Below, piece by piece: positions 26,793 through 34,682 of a stretch of 64,000 nucleotides of DNA. The stretch is from Gaiellasilicea sp963761905 (GTDB lineage: Bacteria > Actinomycetota > Thermoleophilia > Gaiellales > Gaiellaceae), in assembly GCA_963761905.1 (NCBI GenBank), contig CAVXIQ010000001.1, positions 292,869 to 356,868 on the forward strand. Direction: 5' to 3'. The translations under genes and the position numbers were made by a program. Numbering within the stretch: the stretch's first letter is position 1; each line of letters starts with the position of its first letter. The notes under the pieces were generated by a model that was not told the origin of the DNA, ran no database searches, and was given only the letters and a program-made list of their open reading frames with translations.

Positions 26793-26821
26793 TTGACATG
26801 ACATCACAATGATGTCATAGT
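26793..26821 (+). promoter_or_regulatory. promoter with palindromic operator in the spacer
   Basis: TTGACA at 26793-26798 and CATAGT at 26816-26821 are separated by 17 bases. The spacer holds most of a perfect inverted repeat, TGACATCA-CAA-TGATGTCA (26799-26817). The -10 lies seven bases before the ATG at 26828, so the transcript should be leaderless. The ribbon-helix-helix protein encoded next is the obvious candidate repressor for this site. Confidence 0.65.
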
Positions 26822-26827
26822 GCGGCC

Positions 26828-27277
26828 ATGCAGATGGCACACCACCTCCACGCGATTCAGGAAGATCTCGCCGCGGCCGCAGCGCTCGCTCCGGACGAGG
26901 CCACCGCCGAGGCGGCGCGGCGGCTCAGCCAGGCGCTCGGCTCGTCGCTCCACCTCCGCCTGCTCGACATCGTCTCGGAGGCGGCCGCGGATCTCTCCGC
27001 TGCTGTCCCCGGCCGGATCGAGGTTCGCCTGGCCGGCCGCGATCCCGAACTCGTCTACGTCGACGACGCCGAGCCCAGCGTGGCGCCGGGCTCAGACGAT
27101 GCCCTCACGGCGCGAATCACCCTGCGCCTCCCCGACTCGCTCAAGGTTCAGATCGACGTCGCCGCGTCCCGTGAGGGCGTCTCGACGAACTCCTGGATCG
27201 TCCGCGCGCTCGCGCGCGGGCTCGATTCCCGTCCCGCCCGCAGCGGCCGGCGTCTGACCGGCTACGCAGAGAGCTGA
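26828..27277 (+). CDS. ribbon-helix-helix (Arc/HicB C-terminal-like) regulator
   Basis: A 149-residue protein. The C-terminal 45 residues (ARITLRLPDSLKVQIDVAASREGVSTNSWIVRALARGL) are a classic ribbon-helix-helix DNA-binding unit like the end of HicB antitoxins. The N-terminal 90 residues are helical (HHLHAIQEDLAAAAALAPDEATAEAARRL) and unassigned. The start is probably the ATG at 26828 of a leaderless mRNA; the ATG at 26834 is an alternative. The operator overlapping its promoter suggests autorepression. Short downstream genes on the same strand (27289 and 27404) form an operon with it. No HicA-type toxin is visible. Confidence 0.8.
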   Translation: MQMAHHLHAIQEDLAAAAALAPDEATAEAARRLSQALGSSLHLRLLDIVSEAAADLSAAVPGRIEVRLAGRDPELVYVDDAEPSVAPGSDDALTARITLRLPDSLKVQIDVAASREGVSTNSWIVRALARGLDSRPARSGRRLTGYAES

Positions 27278-27288
27278 AAGGAGCTCCG

Positions 27289-27414
27289 ATGATCAGCTTC
27301 CATCCAGCACCGTACGGCCACGTCGTTCTCCCCGAGCCTGATTTCGGGCGGCCCAAGCGCGACGAGCGTGTCGTTCGTCCCACCCGCAGGAAGGGAGGGC
27401 GGCGTGGAGCCTAG
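27289..27414 (+). CDS. small basic protein between RHH regulator and DUF4097 gene
   Basis: A 41-residue frame from ATG 27289, with AAAGGAGC seven bases upstream: MISFHPAPYGHVVLPEPDFG, then RPKRDERVVRPTRRKGGRRGA. It overlaps the next gene by 11 bases and follows the regulator by 11. The good ribosome-binding site and tight packing support translation. It is rich in Arg and Pro with no membrane part. The function is unknown. Confidence 0.5.
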   Translation: MISFHPAPYGHVVLPEPDFGRPKRDERVVRPTRRKGGRRGA

Positions 27415-28234
27415 GGAGCGAACCCATCTCTTCGCGACGCCCGTAGCGGCGCGACTGCGCATCCGGACCCCCTCCGGCCAGGTCTCGATCGAGACCGACG
27501 AGACGACCGAGACGACCGTCGAGCTCGAGCCGCTCCGCTCGGACGACGTCACCCGCACGGCCATCGCGCAGGCGACCGTCGAGCTGCGGGGGGACGAGGT
27601 CGTCGTCGAAGTCGGGAAGCAGGGTTGGGGCTTCCTCGGCCGCTCGCCCGAGGTCGCGATCCGCATCCGCTGTCCCTACGGCTCCGCGCTCGATTGCACG
27701 ACTGCCTCGGCGGACGTCGAGGCAGAGGGCCGGCTCGGCGAGACCAGCATCAAGACGGCTTCGGGCGACGTCGAGCTTCCGCACGTCGGCGGTTCGTTGT
27801 CGGTGCACAGTGCGAGCGGCGACGCCCGTGTCGAGCTGATCGACGGAGAAGCGCAGGTGAAGACGGTCTCGGGCGACGTCCGCATCGGCGCCGCGCGCTC
27901 GGGGCTCTCGGTCAATCTCGTCTCGGGCGACTTCGTGCTCGACGAGGCCGGCGGCGATCTCTCTGCGAACACCGTTTCGGGCGATCAGCAGGTCCGCTCG
28001 ATCCGCGAGGGCGAGATCAAGCTGCAGTCCGTCTCCGGCGACATCGAGGTCGGCGTCGCGCCCGGAACGCGCGTCTTCATCGACGCCAGCTCGACGAGCG
28101 GCGACGTCCACTCCGCGCTCGACGTCACCGACGCTCCGCCGTCGCAGGGAGCGGGGAGCGAGGCGAAGCTCCGGCTGAAGAGCGTGAGCGGCGACATCTC
28201 GATCGGCCGCGGGCGGCCCGCCGAGGTCGCCTAG
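27404..28234 (+). CDS. DUF4097-type beta-repeat protein
   Basis: A 276-residue protein starting at GTG 27404 with AAGGGAGGG upstream. It is built of short beta-helix repeats each carrying an S-G-D turn: TASGDVELP, SASGDARVE, TVSGDVRIG, LVSGDFVLD, TVSGDQQVR, SVSGDIEVG, STSGDVHSA and SVSGDISIG. This is the hallmark of DUF4097/DUF4098 (LiaG-like, putative adhesin) proteins. There is no signal peptide or membrane helix, so it is probably cytoplasmic here. Its place behind an RHH regulator suggests regulated expression; the molecular role of the family is unknown. Confidence 0.85.
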   Translation: MEPRERTHLFATPVAARLRIRTPSGQVSIETDETTETTVELEPLRSDDVTRTAIAQATVELRGDEVVVEVGKQGWGFLGRSPEVAIRIRCPYGSALDCTTASADVEAEGRLGETSIKTASGDVELPHVGGSLSVHSASGDARVELIDGEAQVKTVSGDVRIGAARSGLSVNLVSGDFVLDEAGGDLSANTVSGDQQVRSIREGEIKLQSVSGDIEVGVAPGTRVFIDASSTSGDVHSALDVTDAPPSQGAGSEAKLRLKSVSGDISIGRGRPAEVA

Positions 28235-28617
28235 GGCTCGCCTTCGACGTGCTCGGCGAGGAGCGCCCACGCATAGGTGCGCCACGCGAGCTCGGGGTCG
28301 TCGCCGAGCACGCGCAGAGCTTCTGTCACCGCCGGAAGCCCGACCGCCTGCGCCTCCAGCTCGCGAAGACGCGCGGCGAGCTGGGCGCGGCGCTCGGGTG
28401 TCGACAGGTCATCCGCAACCGTGTCGACCGCGCGATCGGAGAGCTCGACCGAGCGGCGCGGGTCACCGCCGGCCGCGAGCAATAGCTCAGCACGACGAAA
28501 GGCCCCGTACCGCTCGTCGGGGTCGAGGGTAAGGCGGAGCCCTGCCAGATACGCCAGCGGGCCCGATAGGTCAGGGCCAGGGTCGAGCCTCTCGAGCTGC
28601 TGCAGCGCCGCCCGCAT
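28231..28617 (-). CDS. hypothetical protein, helical (TPR-like)
   Basis: A 128-residue all-helical protein (LQQLERLDPGPDLSGPLAYLAGLRLTLDPDERYGAFRRAELLLAAGGDP and LREL-type repeats) ending in WRTYAWALLAEHVEGEP. It could be a short TPR-like scaffold, although no consensus TPR is complete. It overlaps the DUF4097 stop by four bases, convergently. No function can be assigned. Confidence 0.55.
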   Translation of the reverse strand: MRAALQQLERLDPGPDLSGPLAYLAGLRLTLDPDERYGAFRRAELLLAAGGDPRRSVELSDRAVDTVADDLSTPERRAQLAARLRELEAQAVGLPAVTEALRVLGDDPELAWRTYAWALLAEHVEGEP

Positions 28618-28639
28618 GCCGCGAGCCTACGAGACACGA

Positions 28640-28670
28640 GGGAGCCGGCGTCATCGCGACACCGGCTCCC
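28640..28670 (-). terminator. hairpin after the lipase gene
   Basis: GGGAGCCGG (28640-28648) pairs perfectly with CCGGCTCCC (28662-28670), ten bases past the lipase stop on the minus strand. It is a likely intrinsic-type terminator without a long T-run. Confidence 0.6.
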
Positions 28671-28679
28671 TTGGCGCCC

Positions 28680-30788
28680 CTACGGCAGGTAGGCCAGATC
28701 CTCCGGGGGCGGCCCCACCATCGGCGTCTCGAAGAACGGCCCTGCGCCGTCGGGGTCGATCGTGACGGCACCGCCGCTTGCGAAGAACGTCGCGATCTGG
28801 GCCTGCGCCTGGAGCGCGATCGCGGTGCCCACTCCGCCGACCCCCGTCAGGAAGGTGTGCGGGTTCGACGGCAAGGCTGGAATGGCCGCCCGGGCGAGGT
28901 CGTTCCGGAACAGCGTCGTGCGGCTCTCGAGGCCGCCCGCCCGGATGATCGCGCTCGTCGTCGGGTTCGGCACCGTCTTGTCGCCGCGCGCGAACTGCAG
29001 GATCACCGACTTGGCGGGCACTCCCGCGAGCGGCTCCAGGATCAGATGCGGTGCGTAGGCGACCGGATTGCCGGACTGGCTTGCCCACTCGGTCCACTCG
29101 ATCAGCCGCTGGATCTCGGCTGCCCCAGGCACGGTGTCGATCACCGGCGGCAGGTTCCGGAGCGGGATGTTCTCGTTGAACTGGAAGAGCCCGGGCAGGT
29201 TCGCGAGCGGCGGCGTGCGGCCGACGAGCGCCAACCAGACGAGCGGCCGGAAGCTCTGGCTCAACCGGGCGATCTCGATCACCGCGCCGCCGGGCACGTT
29301 GGGGACGCCGGCCCGGACGTTCGGCTCGACGGCGAGGAACTTCGTCCCGTAGATGCCGCCGAACGACTGGCCGAAGTAGGAGATGCGCGCCGGATCGAGA
29401 TCGCGGCTGCCGTTGCCGTCGACATCCATCCCGACCTCGACCTCGCGGACGAGCTGCATCAGGTCGATCACCGTCTGACGGAGGCCGTCGCGGCTGTCGA
29501 CGAGCGCCTTCGGCGGCGCTGCACTCACGCCCTCGGTCGAGTCGATCGCGCCGTTTCCGTTCTGGTCGATCCCTCGGCCGCCGGCCGAGAGCGTGACCGG
29601 CGCGCCTGCCGTCCGGGTGACGGTGAGCGTGCCGAGCGGGCCGCCGCCGTGACCGACGACGTTGATCGCGATCGTTGCGATCCCCGCCTGGGCCATCGAT
29701 GCGGCGACGACGAGCGGGCTCGAGCCCTTGTGGTCGCCGAAGCCGTGGCCGAAGATCGCCACGGGCCAGCCGCCCGCCGGTGCCGTGCCGTTCGGGAGGA
29801 AGAGGTTGAAGTGCACTCGGTTCGTCCCCTGGACGGCCGGCACTCCTGTCGCCGAGCCGGTTGCCGGAATCCACTTCCCCGCGGTCTCGTAGTCGGGCGA
29901 GTCGTAGGCGCCGAAGGCCACGGTGCCCACCGAGCCGAAGAGGCCGAGTGCGCCGAGGGCCGGAAGCGGGGTTCCTGGAGCGGCCGGCGGAGCGGTCGTG
30001 GTCTGACGCGCGAACAGGATCGAGGTGACGTCCGTCCGTGGGAACACCGTCCGCTCGCCCGCGGTGCCGAGCGTGAAGCTCGCGGGTGCAGGGGTCGAAG
30101 CCTTGATCTGGCGCCGAACCTGCTCGAGGAGCGGGGTCACGCTCTGGGTCGTGAAGATGCTCGCGGCGGCGACGTCTGCCTTGCGGACGCCGGCAGGGAG
30201 CGAGTGGTTCAAGGCCTTGACGAGCTCCTTGCGGTAGGCCTTGTCGCCTCGATCCTTGCTCTGGCCGAAGTTCAGGTCGCGGATGAACCGCGCCGGCTCG
30301 ATCGAATCGCCGCTCGCGTCGCGCACGCCGGTCGTGACGACGAGCAGATAGGTCGTGTACTGGTCGAGCAGCTGGTCGGACTCGGCGTGGAGCGTCGAGC
30401 TCGCCGGATTCCAGATGACCTGGTTGATCCCGGTTACCTCGCCATCCGACAGCTTGACGAGGAAGATCGAGTCGCTCGTGGCGCTGGCCGGGTCGATCGC
30501 GCCGGTGAAGGGGATCGAGATTCGCGGCTGCACGTTGAAGCCGTCGAGCTCGTTCAAGACGTCGACGTCGAGACAGTCGGACGGGAAGACGGCGCAGTTC
30601 GGCTTGGGTAGCGCGACGCGAAGCCCGGTCAACTGCGTCGCGTCCGGCTCCGTGTAGCGATCGCTCGGGAACGGCGACCCGGACGGTGACGAGAGGTCGA
30701 AGCCGGGCTGGACGCCGGCGGCATGCGCGAGCGAGGGTGTAAGGCCGGCAACCACGAGCGCCAGCAGCAACGAGCGGCGAAACGGCAT
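28680..30788 (-). CDS. secreted alpha/beta-hydrolase, virulence-factor-lipase type
   Basis: I start at ATG 30786-30788, where AAGGAG lies seven bases upstream, giving 702 residues. A signal peptide (PFRRSLLLALVVAGLTPSLAHA) is followed by the N-terminal lipase domain pattern FDLSSPSGSPFPSDRYTE, with LDGFNVQPRISIPFTGAIDPAS. The alpha/beta-hydrolase nucleophile elbow is ISYFGQSFGGIYG (Ser near residue 472), with an oxyanion-type VAIFGHGFGDHK before it. It is an exported esterase or lipase; the acyl substrate is unknown. It is divergent from the tandem GNAT gene across a 118-base promoter region. Confidence 0.82.
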   Translation of the reverse strand: MPFRRSLLLALVVAGLTPSLAHAAGVQPGFDLSSPSGSPFPSDRYTEPDATQLTGLRVALPKPNCAVFPSDCLDVDVLNELDGFNVQPRISIPFTGAIDPASATSDSIFLVKLSDGEVTGINQVIWNPASSTLHAESDQLLDQYTTYLLVVTTGVRDASGDSIEPARFIRDLNFGQSKDRGDKAYRKELVKALNHSLPAGVRKADVAAASIFTTQSVTPLLEQVRRQIKASTPAPASFTLGTAGERTVFPRTDVTSILFARQTTTAPPAAPGTPLPALGALGLFGSVGTVAFGAYDSPDYETAGKWIPATGSATGVPAVQGTNRVHFNLFLPNGTAPAGGWPVAIFGHGFGDHKGSSPLVVAASMAQAGIATIAINVVGHGGGPLGTLTVTRTAGAPVTLSAGGRGIDQNGNGAIDSTEGVSAAPPKALVDSRDGLRQTVIDLMQLVREVEVGMDVDGNGSRDLDPARISYFGQSFGGIYGTKFLAVEPNVRAGVPNVPGGAVIEIARLSQSFRPLVWLALVGRTPPLANLPGLFQFNENIPLRNLPPVIDTVPGAAEIQRLIEWTEWASQSGNPVAYAPHLILEPLAGVPAKSVILQFARGDKTVPNPTTSAIIRAGGLESRTTLFRNDLARAAIPALPSNPHTFLTGVGGVGTAIALQAQAQIATFFASGGAVTIDPDGAGPFFETPMVGPPPEDLAYLP

Positions 30789-30906
30789 CGTGCGTCTCCT
30801 TCGGTTAGGTGACTCGAGGCCGGCGGCACGCTCTCCCCGTTCGCGCCGGCGGGGCACGCTAGCACCTCCCCTGAAGGCGCGAGCCGGCCGAGGCTAGAGT
30901 CGCGGA

Positions 30907-31827
30907 GTGCTCAGGATCGTGCCGGTCTCCAACGATGCCGACATGGAGCGCTGGCTCGAGCTGCGCAACGGGCTGATCCCGGACTGGCCGATGGTCGTCG
31001 AGCAGCTGCGGGCTTCCCGCGAGCATGAGCCGCTCCGACTCGACTTCCTCGCGGAGGACGGCGACGAGCTCGTCGGAGGTGGTGTCGGCACTCGCGGTGC
31101 GACCTCCGGGCCGGGGCGCGGGTACGTGTCGGTGTGGGTCGTCCCGGAGCGGCGTCGCAACGGCCTCGGCTCGAAGCTGCTCGCCCACGCGTTCGCCCAC
31201 TGCGAGTCGCACGGCATCGTGCGGACGACGGTCCTCGTCCGCGAGACGAACGAGGCCGGGCTCGCATTTGCGGCGCGCCACGGCTACCGCGTGACCGGGC
31301 GCAGCGTCCAGCTCGAGCTCGATCTGGCGAGTGCCGTCCTCCCGGAGCTCGAACTGCACGAGGAGATCGAGATCGGCTCTCATTCGCCCGCCGAGCTACG
31401 GGCGCTCTGGGCGATCGAGTGCGAGGCGCTTCCGGACGTCCCGGGCTTCGACGCCGAGGTCGCGGAGCCGTTCGAGCGCTGGCGCGATCGCGCGCTCACG
31501 ATGCCCGGCTACCGCCCGGAGACCTTCATGGTCGCCCGCAGCCGAGGTGTCCCGATCGGGTTCGCGCAACTCCGCTTCGACGGCGTCGAGGAGGGAACGG
31601 CGGAGCACGAGTTCACCGGGGTGTTGCGTGCCTGGCGAGGGCGGGGAGTGGCAGCAGCGCTCAAGCGTGCGCAAGTTGCGTGGGCGAAGGAGGCGGGCCT
31701 GCGCAAGCTCCTGACGGAGAACGAGGATCGCAACGAGCCGATCCGGCGCGTCAATGCGGCGCTCGGCTACGCGCCGACGCCGGCCTGGCTGCTACTCGAG
31801 GTCGACCGTTCGAACCAGTCGGAGTAG
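30907..31827 (+). CDS. tandem-GNAT acetyltransferase
   Basis: A 306-residue protein from GTG 30907 with two GNAT folds. The first has the acetyl-CoA motif VWVVPERRRNGLGSKLLAHAFAH (about residues 78-100) and GLAFAARHGYRVTG. The second has EFTGVLRAWRGRGVAAALKRAQVAWAKE (about 236-262) and RVNAALGYAPTPAWLLLE. Tandem GNATs of this type include mycothiol synthase-like enzymes, but the specific MshD signature is not clear, so the acceptor is left open. Its last 61 bases overlap the convergent ABC-F gene. Confidence 0.85.
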   Translation: MLRIVPVSNDADMERWLELRNGLIPDWPMVVEQLRASREHEPLRLDFLAEDGDELVGGGVGTRGATSGPGRGYVSVWVVPERRRNGLGSKLLAHAFAHCESHGIVRTTVLVRETNEAGLAFAARHGYRVTGRSVQLELDLASAVLPELELHEEIEIGSHSPAELRALWAIECEALPDVPGFDAEVAEPFERWRDRALTMPGYRPETFMVARSRGVPIGFAQLRFDGVEEGTAEHEFTGVLRAWRGRGVAAALKRAQVAWAKEAGLRKLLTENEDRNEPIRRVNAALGYAPTPAWLLLEVDRSNQSE

Positions 31828-33422
31828 CCGCCGTCGTACGCTCGCGCCCCGCCGTCGCCGACCTCGACGATCCGGTCGACGATCCGGTCGAGGAAGTAGC
31901 GGTCGTGCGAGATCACGGCGACAGTGCCGTCGAATTCCTCGAGCGCGGCCTCGAGCGCCTCGACCGACTCGATGTCGAGATGGTTCGTCGGCTCGTCGAG
32001 GACGAGCAGGTTCGGGCCGGCGAGCATCAGGAGCAGGAGCTGGAGGCGAGTGCGCTCGCCCCCGGAGAGCAGCTTGTTCGCGCGTCGGACCTGCTCGTAG
32101 GGAAAGAGGAACTTCATCAGGAGCGACACGGCCTCGCCCTCGGAGCAGCGATGCGAGAGCCGCACCGTCTCGAGGGGCGTCGACTCGGGGTCGAGCGTCT
32201 CCTGATCCTGGGCGAGATAACCGACCTTGATCGACGGGCCGACCCAGACCTCACCCTCCGTGGGCTCGATCTCGCCGACGACAGTCTTCAGGAGCACGCT
32301 CTTTCCCGCCCCGTTCGCGCCGACGAAGCCGACCCGCTCGCCGTGCATGACCGTGAGCTCGAGATCCGCGAGCACGATGTCCTCGTCGAATTGGACGCCG
32401 AGGTGACGGAGCTCGAAGACGCGCTGGCCGCCGCGTTGATGAGGGTGGAGCCTCAGTGCGATCTTGCGTCGCTCGAGCACCGGCCGCTCGACCTTCTCCA
32501 TGCTGTCGATCTGCCGCTGCTTGTTCCGAGCCTGCCGGATGTGCCGCTGGTCGGGAACCCAGCTCGCCCAGAGCTTGAAGCGGCGAATCGCCTCTTCGAG
32601 CCGCTCGATCTCCTTCTGCTGCGTCACGAACTGCTGCTGCTGGCGCTGCAGCTCGAGCTCGCGCGCGAGGGTGTAGGCCGAGTAGTTGCCGGGCCACATC
32701 CTGATCCGTCCGCGGTCGAGCGAGGCGATCTGCGAGACGGTCTCGTCGAGCAGGTAGCGATCGTGCGAGACGACGACGGCGGCGCCGTGAAATCCGGCGA
32801 GCAGGCGCTCGAGTAGCGACCGGCCGACCGCGTCGAGGTGTGCCTCCGGCTCGTCGAGCAACAGGATCTCCGGATCCTGAGCGAGGCAGGCGGCGAGCGC
32901 GATCAGCTTCCGCTGGCCGCCCGAGAGCGCGGTCGTCGGCAAGGCGAGATCTGCCTCCTCGATTCCGACGTCGAGCAGCGTCGCCCTTGCCCGCCCTTCG
33001 ATGCTCGGGCCGCCGAGCGCCTCCCAGCGCTCGAGCAGCTCTTCCTGACGGCCGAGCACGCGCGCCATCTTCTCGAGGTCTGCGGCGAGAGCCGGCGTCC
33101 CCAGCTGATCCGAGACGCGGTTCAGCTCGCCGTCGAGCTCGGCGAGGTCGGGTCGGGCCGCAAGCACCGTCTCGATGGGAGTGCGCGCGTCGCCGAGGGG
33201 ATGCTGCGGGAGGTAGGAGACGGTGAGCCCGCGCCGGCGCACCGCCGTTCCGGCATCGGGCTCCTCGAGCCCCGCGAGCAAGCGGAGCAGCGTCGACTTG
33301 CCGGAACCGTTGGCTCCGACGATCCCCACGCGCGCCCGCGGCTCGATCGCGAAGTCGAGCCCGTCGAGCACCGTGCGCGTCCCGAACGACTTGCGGACGG
33401 CGTTCAGCGAGAGCAGGGCCAT
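31767..33422 (-). CDS. ABC-F family ATPase
   Basis: A 551-residue protein with two ABC domains and no membrane part. Domain 1 has Walker A GANGSGKSTLL, signature ALSGGQRKLIALA and Walker B ILLLDEPEAHLD. Domain 2 has GANGAGKSVLL, LLSGGERTRLQLLLL and LLVLDEPTNHLD. Between them is the charged interdomain linker ELELQRQQQQFVTQQKEIERLEEAIRR, the P-site tRNA interaction motif region of ABC-F proteins. These proteins bind the ribosomal E site and rescue or regulate stalled translation; some confer antibiotic resistance by target protection. Which subgroup this belongs to is not clear. Confidence 0.93.
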   Translation of the reverse strand: MALLSLNAVRKSFGTRTVLDGLDFAIEPRARVGIVGANGSGKSTLLRLLAGLEEPDAGTAVRRRGLTVSYLPQHPLGDARTPIETVLAARPDLAELDGELNRVSDQLGTPALAADLEKMARVLGRQEELLERWEALGGPSIEGRARATLLDVGIEEADLALPTTALSGGQRKLIALAACLAQDPEILLLDEPEAHLDAVGRSLLERLLAGFHGAAVVVSHDRYLLDETVSQIASLDRGRIRMWPGNYSAYTLARELELQRQQQQFVTQQKEIERLEEAIRRFKLWASWVPDQRHIRQARNKQRQIDSMEKVERPVLERRKIALRLHPHQRGGQRVFELRHLGVQFDEDIVLADLELTVMHGERVGFVGANGAGKSVLLKTVVGEIEPTEGEVWVGPSIKVGYLAQDQETLDPESTPLETVRLSHRCSEGEAVSLLMKFLFPYEQVRRANKLLSGGERTRLQLLLLMLAGPNLLVLDEPTNHLDIESVEALEAALEEFDGTVAVISHDRYFLDRIVDRIVEVGDGGARAYDGGYSDWFERSTSSSSQAGVGA

Positions 33423-33425
33423 GGC

Positions 33426-33782
33426 CTATGCGGCCGAGCGGACGACCCCGAGGACGTAGTCGTTCCGTCCGTCACGCAGCGCGTCGACCAGGCGATCCGG
33501 CTCCGCGCCCGCGAGCCCGGCACGACTCGTCAGCACCTCGTAGAGGCGCTCGTCGCTCATCCCCGCGCCACGACCCGCCGCGACGAGCCGAGGTACCACG
33601 GGGAGCGGCTTCCCGTCCGGCGCGAACTGCCAGGCGGGGTAGAGGTAGTCCTGACCGCCCGGACGCCGGACGCCGAGCAGTTCGCCCGCGCGGCGCATCG
33701 CGTCCAGCCGCTGAGTGCCCACACCGAGCCGTGTCGAGAGCCACGAGCCGGAGAGGGATTCTTCGATGAGCCGCTTGCTCAC
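33426..33782 (-). CDS. hypothetical protein, MbcA/ParS-like
   Basis: A 118-residue protein from GTG 33780-33782. The order SGSWLSTRLGVGTQRLDAMRRAGELLGVRRPGGQDYLYPAWQF suggests a small HTH-like start followed by a strand with L-Y-P-A-W-Q-F, and then a C-terminal helical domain (RLVAAGRGAGMSDERLYEVLTSRAGLAGAEP). This is reminiscent of Xre/MbcA/ParS antitoxins, but no RES-domain toxin lies alongside. It sits three bases before the ABC-F gene on the same strand, so they are probably co-transcribed. The assignment is tentative. Confidence 0.6.
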   Translation of the reverse strand: MSKRLIEESLSGSWLSTRLGVGTQRLDAMRRAGELLGVRRPGGQDYLYPAWQFAPDGKPLPVVPRLVAAGRGAGMSDERLYEVLTSRAGLAGAEPDRLVDALRDGRNDYVLGVVRSAA

Positions 33783-33789
33783 GCCCGAA

Positions 33790-33924
33790 TCATGCCGCGG
33801 CGAGGCGACGGCGGCCACGTCGCCCGCCCGACACGGTCCAGCGGAGCCCTTGGACGGTCCAGCCGGCAAGCGCGAGCAGGAGCAGCCCGAGGGCGAGCAA
33901 GATCAGGAGGAGAGATCGCTTCAT
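33790..33924 (-). CDS. small single-pass membrane protein (44 residues)
   Basis: ATG 33922-33924 follows AGGAGAGATC-like purines on the plus strand, seen as GATCTCTC on the coding strand. The product is MKRSLLLILLALGLLLLALAGW followed by a basic tail (TVQGLRWTVSGGRRGRRRLAAA): one membrane helix with positive cytoplasmic residues. The stop precedes the next start by seven bases, which supports an operon with the 33426 gene and ABC-F. The function is unknown. Confidence 0.5.
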   Translation of the reverse strand: MKRSLLLILLALGLLLLALAGWTVQGLRWTVSGGRRGRRRLAAA

Positions 33925-34026
33925 GACGTGCACGCTACGCCGTGGAGGAGACGGACGTCATCGGCCGCGATGCCGATTTCGCCTCATCCTCGCGGGGGAT
34001 GCCCGGTTCGCTCGGCCGGATGAGCG

Positions 34027-34542
34027 CTAGTCGGACGGGAGCTGCTCGAGCATGGCCTCCCACAGCTCCTCGTCACCGCGCCCGTCGAGGGTGGCGACGA
34101 TCTTGCCGCCGTCGTCGAGCAGGGCGACGAACGGCTGGTAGGTGGCGCCGAGCCGGCGCGCAAGCTCTCGGTTGGGATCCTTGATCTGCGGCCAGCCCCA
34201 GCCCTTCTCGGCGAGGAAGGCTCTCGCCTGCTCAGGCGTATCCGCGACGTTCAGGCCGAGGTACCCGTATTCGGGGTGCTCCTCCACGAATGCTGCGTAG
34301 GCGACCGCCTCGCTCTGGCAGGTGCTTCACCAGGAAGACCAGACGTTGACGAACACCGGCTTGCCCGCAAAGTCCGCGACATCGAGCGCTTCGCCGTCGA
34401 GGCCCGTGCCGGAGAGATCGGACGACGATCCGGACGAGGCCGTCGGCCCGCCGGTCGATTCCGCCTGGACGTCCGCCTCACCACCGCCGCAGCCCGCGAC
34501 GAGGAGCGTCGTGAGGAGCAGGAGGAGCGGCCGGAGCAGCAT
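34027..34542 (-). CDS. TlpA/thioredoxin-like lipoprotein with in-frame TGA (probable selenocysteine)
   Basis: From ATG 34540-34542 a lipoprotein signal (MLLRPLLLLLTTLLVAGC, lipobox LVAGC) leads to a disordered linker. The thioredoxin fold follows: KPVFVNVWSSW, then TGA at 34327-34329 (codon 72), then STCQSEAVAYAAFVEEHPEYGYLGLNVADTPEQARAFL, ending ATYQPFVALLDDGGKIVATLDGRGDEELWEAMLEQL. The frame is perfectly continuous through the TGA, which takes the place of the first Cys of the W-C-x-x-C redox motif, giving U-S-T-C. A SECIS-like hairpin follows. If read through, the protein has 171 residues and acts as an exported thiol-disulfide oxidoreductase. The alternative is a TGC-to-TGA point change. 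Confidence 0.8.
34295..34313 (-). promoter_or_regulatory. bacterial SECIS-like hairpin
   Basis: On the coding strand GCGAGGC pairs with GCC-U-(A)-CGC (seven pairs with one bulged A) around a GGUC apical loop at 34303-34306. The loop begins 20 bases after the UGA, within the usual bacterial range of roughly 16-37. The same GGUC loop occurs in the E. coli formate dehydrogenase SECIS, where the G and U contact SelB. Confidence 0.7.
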
Positions 34543-34682
34543 TCGCGGAGCGTACCCCGTCCAGGCTCTGTCGACGCCCGTCGCGCCGGATAGGGCGCTC
34601 GTTTCCGGTTCGACTGCCCGGGGGACCCGGTGTCTTGTCGGCGGCACGTCTGCCCTGGCAACAGCGAACGGAGGTATCCCGA

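Noticed and set aside
31767..31827. 61-base convergent overlap of the GNAT and ABC-F genes as a misannotation
   Set aside because: Both ends keep plausible family sequence, and convergent overlaps of this size do occur; I kept both, though either C-terminus could be slightly wrong.
34327..34647. TlpA-like gene as a pseudogene stopped by TGA
   Set aside because: The frame is unbroken either side, the stop sits exactly at the redox Cys, and a SECIS-like hairpin follows; selenocysteine explains all three better.
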